Assembly (NCBI RefSeq): GCF_001889005.1
Contig: NZ_CP018153.1
Span: 2,896,001-2,960,000 of the forward strand
Reading direction: 5' to 3'
Length of the DNA stretch: 64,000 nucleotides
From: Christiangramia salexigens
GTDB lineage: Bacteria; Bacteroidota; Bacteroidia; Flavobacteriales; Flavobacteriaceae
In this document: positions 62,784 to 64,000 of the stretch, piece after piece
Layout of the letters: each line of letters begins with the position of its first letter
How positions within the stretch are numbered: position 1 is the first letter of the stretch
Translations under genes and position numbers: made by a program
Notes under the pieces: generated by a model
What the model saw: only the letters and a program-made list of their open reading frames with translations
Database searches by the model: none
What the model was told of the DNA's origin: nothing

Positions 62784-63938
62784 TTAGAAATAGTAACCAA
62801 AATTGATATTAAATCGCGCTTCCCATTTAGCATCGGGATTTCCCTTTGCAAAATCATCCACAAAATTGCCTCCCAGCCAGGAATGGTTATATCCTGCTGC
62901 ATAATCGATATAAGTGTATAACTGACCTGCAGTTATCAAAACGCCAGTCACATTCATAAAAGAATCCTCAAAGCGATCTACTTTCTTATCCATGTAGCCA
63001 AAATCGTTGTAGAATTGAAGGTTGGATATAGGTCCTAATTCTACAGGGATATTTCTGGAGACTGCAAGGGAATAAATATTGAAATCTGCTGCTATTGAAT
63101 ATGGAAACCCATAGGCGCCCATTTGAAGTGTCTCCCTTGATTCCCCAGGAAGGTTTTCAGGATTGTGAGCCACATTCATCGCCTGAGCTTTCAAATTCCA
63201 GCGACCCCAATTACGTTCATAATGCAGTGCTATTCCGTGATGGTCACCCGTTTTTTCAGTATCTAGATTATAAAGGCCACCATATTGAGCCGACACTCCA
63301 AGGCGGTTTATTGACTTCTCTCCAAACTTATAGATCAATTTTCCATTTACCTGGTTGATCTCTTTGTTACGTCCAACTACATCATAGGAATATCTGTTAG
63401 GTGAGGACTCGGTAGTGCCTCCAAATTGAAGCTCCTCAGAATTCTTATAAAATGCCAGTTGATATTCAAAATCATCACCTACGTGAAGAAATTTAACTCC
63501 CATATCATGGTCATCTTCCAATCCCATATAATAGGTGAGATTAAAGAACCAATTATGTGAATTGTATTGTTGGATCCCAAACGGAACCTGACTTAAACCT
63601 AACTGAACTTCGTCTTCTTCATTAATTCGGTAACCCATCCATCCCTGCTTGAGGAATCCGCCCCCGAATGCCTGTGAATATAATCTGTATTCAGCATTAA
63701 GATAAATGTCTTTCCACGAAGCATCAAAATTCACTCGGAACATATCATATCCAAAGTCACCGCCTCGTTTCTTTTGTCCATCTTTCCAGGAAGAAAGATT
63801 GTAATTGAATCTAAGAGCTCCGCCAACATTAATTTGGGGTTCCTCTTGAGCCTTAACCGGACTAAAACTAAAAAATATAAGTCCTGCAATAATGAGATTA
63901 AAGAAACTAAGTTTTGGTAGGGTATTTTCTCTTTTCAT
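62784..63938 (-). CDS. Outer-membrane porin-like barrel protein
   Basis: A 384-aa protein with a signal peptide (about 1-30, ends SPVKAQ) and a mature part made of alternating strands: INVGGALRFNYNLSSW, FGYDMFRVNFDASWKDIYLN, and EARFNINFGYYF with a terminal aromatic, as expected for BAM insertion. A phosphate-selective-porin-like fold is possible. First gene of the porin-BCCT-USP operon, 21 nt before the transporter. Confidence 0.85.
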   Translation of the reverse strand: MKRENTLPKLSFFNLIIAGLIFFSFSPVKAQEEPQINVGGALRFNYNLSSWKDGQKKRGGDFGYDMFRVNFDASWKDIYLNAEYRLYSQAFGGGFLKQGWMGYRINEEDEVQLGLSQVPFGIQQYNSHNWFFNLTYYMGLEDDHDMGVKFLHVGDDFEYQLAFYKNSEELQFGGTTESSPNRYSYDVVGRNKEINQVNGKLIYKFGEKSINRLGVSAQYGGLYNLDTEKTGDHHGIALHYERNWGRWNLKAQAMNVAHNPENLPGESRETLQMGAYGFPYSIAADFNIYSLAVSRNIPVELGPISNLQFYNDFGYMDKKVDRFEDSFMNVTGVLITAGQLYTYIDYAAGYNHSWLGGNFVDDFAKGNPDAKWEARFNINFGYYF

Positions 63939-64000
63939 TTATCGTTTCGGTTTTTTGGTTTTGTAATAAAATCTAGCCTTTAATTCAGCCTGTAGAGGTC

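Noticed and set aside
1..64000. CRISPR arrays, IS elements, prophage, rRNA or tRNA genes
   Set aside because: No regular direct repeats, transposase or integrase motifs, or tRNA-like cloverleaf were found apart from the tRNA-like part of tmRNA.

Overview
The window reads as chromosomal DNA of a marine member of the Flavobacteriaceae (Bacteroidota), possibly near Gramella/Christiangramia; the genus is a guess from protein style. Supporting signs are the AT-rich sequence, weak or absent Shine-Dalgarno sequences, many -7 boxes of the Bacteroidota type TAnnTTTG (often TATCTTTG), many SPII lipoproteins, a TonB receptor with a carboxypeptidase-like domain, ribosomal protein THX, and a tmRNA whose tag is GENNYALAA. 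It is almost all core genome. I see no prophage, IS element, CRISPR array or integron, and no tRNA or rRNA gene.

Layout. 1-4.5 kb: O-methyltransferase, kynureninase, a lipoprotein, two Rossmann-fold oxidoreductases and a 51-aa membrane protein. 4.6-8.3 kb: a light/DNA-repair operon (flavin reductase, DUF2256 zinc-finger protein, cryptochrome-DASH, Fe-S photolyase) with overlapping start and stop codons. 8.6-14.4 kb: kmo, an msrA lipoprotein pair, a coiled-coil protein plus Nif3, and lpxK. 14.5-25.6 kb: hybrid histidine kinase, lipA-gap, a CxxC protein/GT2/sigma-factor operon, a fasciclin lipoprotein, aminotransferase-murB, an aspartyl protease with PDZ, and DUF1573. 25.7-35.9 kb: valS, the rsfS-ftsH-LUD-cdsA-psd-ACBP cluster, birA, pyrE-SRPBCC and NUDIX. 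35.8-45.1 kb: M14 peptidase, TonB receptor, coaD, ddl, PASTA protein-rluD, yaaA-UDG-like, THX and a 47-aa hydrophilic protein. 45.2-52.0 kb: complete trpEGDCFBA operon with its leader. 52.0-64 kb: MarR-nitroreductase-YceI, rhodanese, subtilase, outer-membrane barrel, acyltransferase, tmRNA, a dehydrogenase-nuclease pair, and a porin-BCCT-universal stress protein operon.

The most notable element is in front of trpE. A strong promoter is followed by an 18-codon leader peptide with three consecutive Trp codons, then a textbook intrinsic terminator just before trpE. The stop-codon region of the leader is complementary to the terminator loop and its flanks. This gives a compact ribosome-controlled attenuator that can be read directly from the sequence. 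Also worth attention: the photolyase operon with a TTG-started DUF2256 gene, a zinc-ribbon protein whose four zinc ligands are all lost, a MarR operator overlapping its own -7 box, mirror-image promoters between ssrA and a dehydrogenase gene, and three -7 boxes exactly 5 nt from a start codon.
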